DNA of 9,867 nucleotides from Lysinibacillus sp. (GTDB lineage Bacteria; Bacillota; Bacilli; Bacillales_A; Planococcaceae), in assembly GCA_012735355.1 (NCBI GenBank), contig JAAYHP010000103.1:1-9867 (forward strand), given 5' to 3'. Both the position numbers and the translations under genes were made by a program. The first letter of the stretch is position 1, and the number at the start of each line of letters is the position of its first letter. Under the pieces are notes generated by a model, which worked only from the letters and a program-made list of their open reading frames with translations, was not told the DNA's origin and made no database searches. Positions 8,223-9,867 of this stretch are shown piece by piece.

Positions 8223-8240
8223 GACGAGGATCGTCTCGTT
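8223..8240 (+). other. Intercistronic hairpin between gpmI and eno
   Basis: GACGAG (8223-8228) and CTCGTT (8235-8240) can pair over six bp, one of them G-T, around a six-base loop. No T run follows, so it does not look like a terminator. It lies in the 63-bp spacer and could be an mRNA processing or stabilising structure; this is inference. Confidence 0.35.
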
Positions 8241-8249
8241 GCAATATAA

Positions 8250-9569
<1,320 letters not shown>

Positions 9570-9580
9570 GATTTTGCTTG

Positions 9581-9600
9581 TTCGCTTTTCGTTTGGCGAA
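9581..9600 (+). other. Minor hairpin after eno
   Basis: TTCGC (9581-9585) and GCGAA (9596-9600) can form a five-bp stem just after the enolase stop and just before the main terminator. It may help protect the mRNA end or be chance. Confidence 0.3.
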
Positions 9601-9606
9601 TTTGAT

Positions 9607-9646
9607 CCCCGAGCTCCCTTTCGTTGGAGACTCGGGGTTTTGTTTT
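9607..9646 (+). terminator. Rho-independent terminator of the glycolytic operon
   Basis: CCCCGAG (9607-9613) pairs with CTCGGGG (9631-9637), and CTCC (9614-9617) with GGAG (9626-9629), leaving one bulged A (9630) and an eight-base loop. TTTTGTTTT follows. This is a G+C-rich, 11-bp terminator, the strongest in the window. Confidence 0.92.
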
Positions 9647-9689
9647 AGGGTGATTTTCTCTTTATGCTAGTGATTCCTTCCAAGGAAGA

Positions 9690-9867
9690 GAAATTAGTCA
9701 ACTTAGGGAAGAAATTAGCCAAGGAAAAAATCGAGTCTTTCATGCAAAGAGAATTAGTCAAACTCATCAGGAAATTAGTCAACTTAGGGAAGATATTAGT
9801 CAATCGGGAGAAGAAATTAGCCAATCGAAAAAACCCTAGCCTTTCAGATAAAGGGAATTAGTCAAAC
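9690..9867. repeat. Array of short direct repeats, core GAAATTAGYCAA, ~21-bp period
   Basis: Seven copies of a core close to GAAATTAGYCAA start at 9690, 9711, 9751, 9771, 9792, 9813 and 9855. The steps are 21, 40, 20, 21, 21 and 42 bp, so every step is about one or two times 21. Copies at 9690 and 9771 are identical over 23 bases including the linker ACTTAGGGAAGA. The stretch carries no convincing gene: the frame 9664-9861 merely translates the repeat into KLVNLGK-like units, has no ribosome site and resembles nothing I recognise. The array runs off the right edge, so its full size is unknown. Confidence 0.8.

Noticed and set aside
9664..9861. Possible 65-residue Lys/Leu/Asn-rich protein
   Set aside because: It is the translation of the direct repeats; a 21-bp period keeps any frame open. 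There is no ribosome site and no recognisable family.
9690..9867. CRISPR array
   Set aside because: The cores are only ~12 bp with ~9-bp linkers that are themselves repeated, spacing varies, and there are no unique spacers or cas genes.

Overview
The window looks like chromosome of a low-GC, endospore-forming member of the Bacillales. The signs are A+T-rich DNA, strong AGGAGG-type ribosome sites, a CotF-like spore coat gene and the Firmicute order of glycolytic genes. The protein sequences resemble the Lysinibacillus/Ureibacillus side of the group, but that placement is recall and was not searched.

Layout, left to right. (1) Positions 1-2240, plus strand: a polar amino acid ABC importer operon with a substrate-binding lipoprotein (signal peptide probably cut by the window edge), a permease and an ATPase. 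(2) Positions 2299-2916, minus strand: a CotF-family coat protein, converging on the importer operon across a shared hairpin terminator. (3) Positions 3042-3278, plus strand: a small glutaredoxin-like protein. (4) Positions 3447-4457: a GapA-type glyceraldehyde-3-phosphate dehydrogenase gene, followed by two hairpin terminators. (5) Positions 4732-9569: pgk, tpiA, gpmI and eno, tightly packed, ending in a strong terminator. (6) Positions 9690-9867: an array of short direct repeats with no convincing gene, running off the right edge.

Together gap, pgk, tpiA, gpmI and eno encode the triose-phosphate-to-phosphoenolpyruvate half of glycolysis and gluconeogenesis. Two points are unusual. First, both the permease gene and gap are intact reading frames over full family length except for one in-frame TAA each (970-972 and 3930-3932). 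Each stop is one A/T change from the expected sense codon; in gap it separates the catalytic Cys from the catalytic His. These are either recent nonsense mutations or base-call errors, which the sequence alone cannot decide. Second, the regulator gene cggR, which commonly precedes gapA in Bacillus, is absent, and gap is separated from pgk by terminators.

I did not find a clearly new multi-gene system. The least explained element is the ~21-bp-period repeat array after eno.
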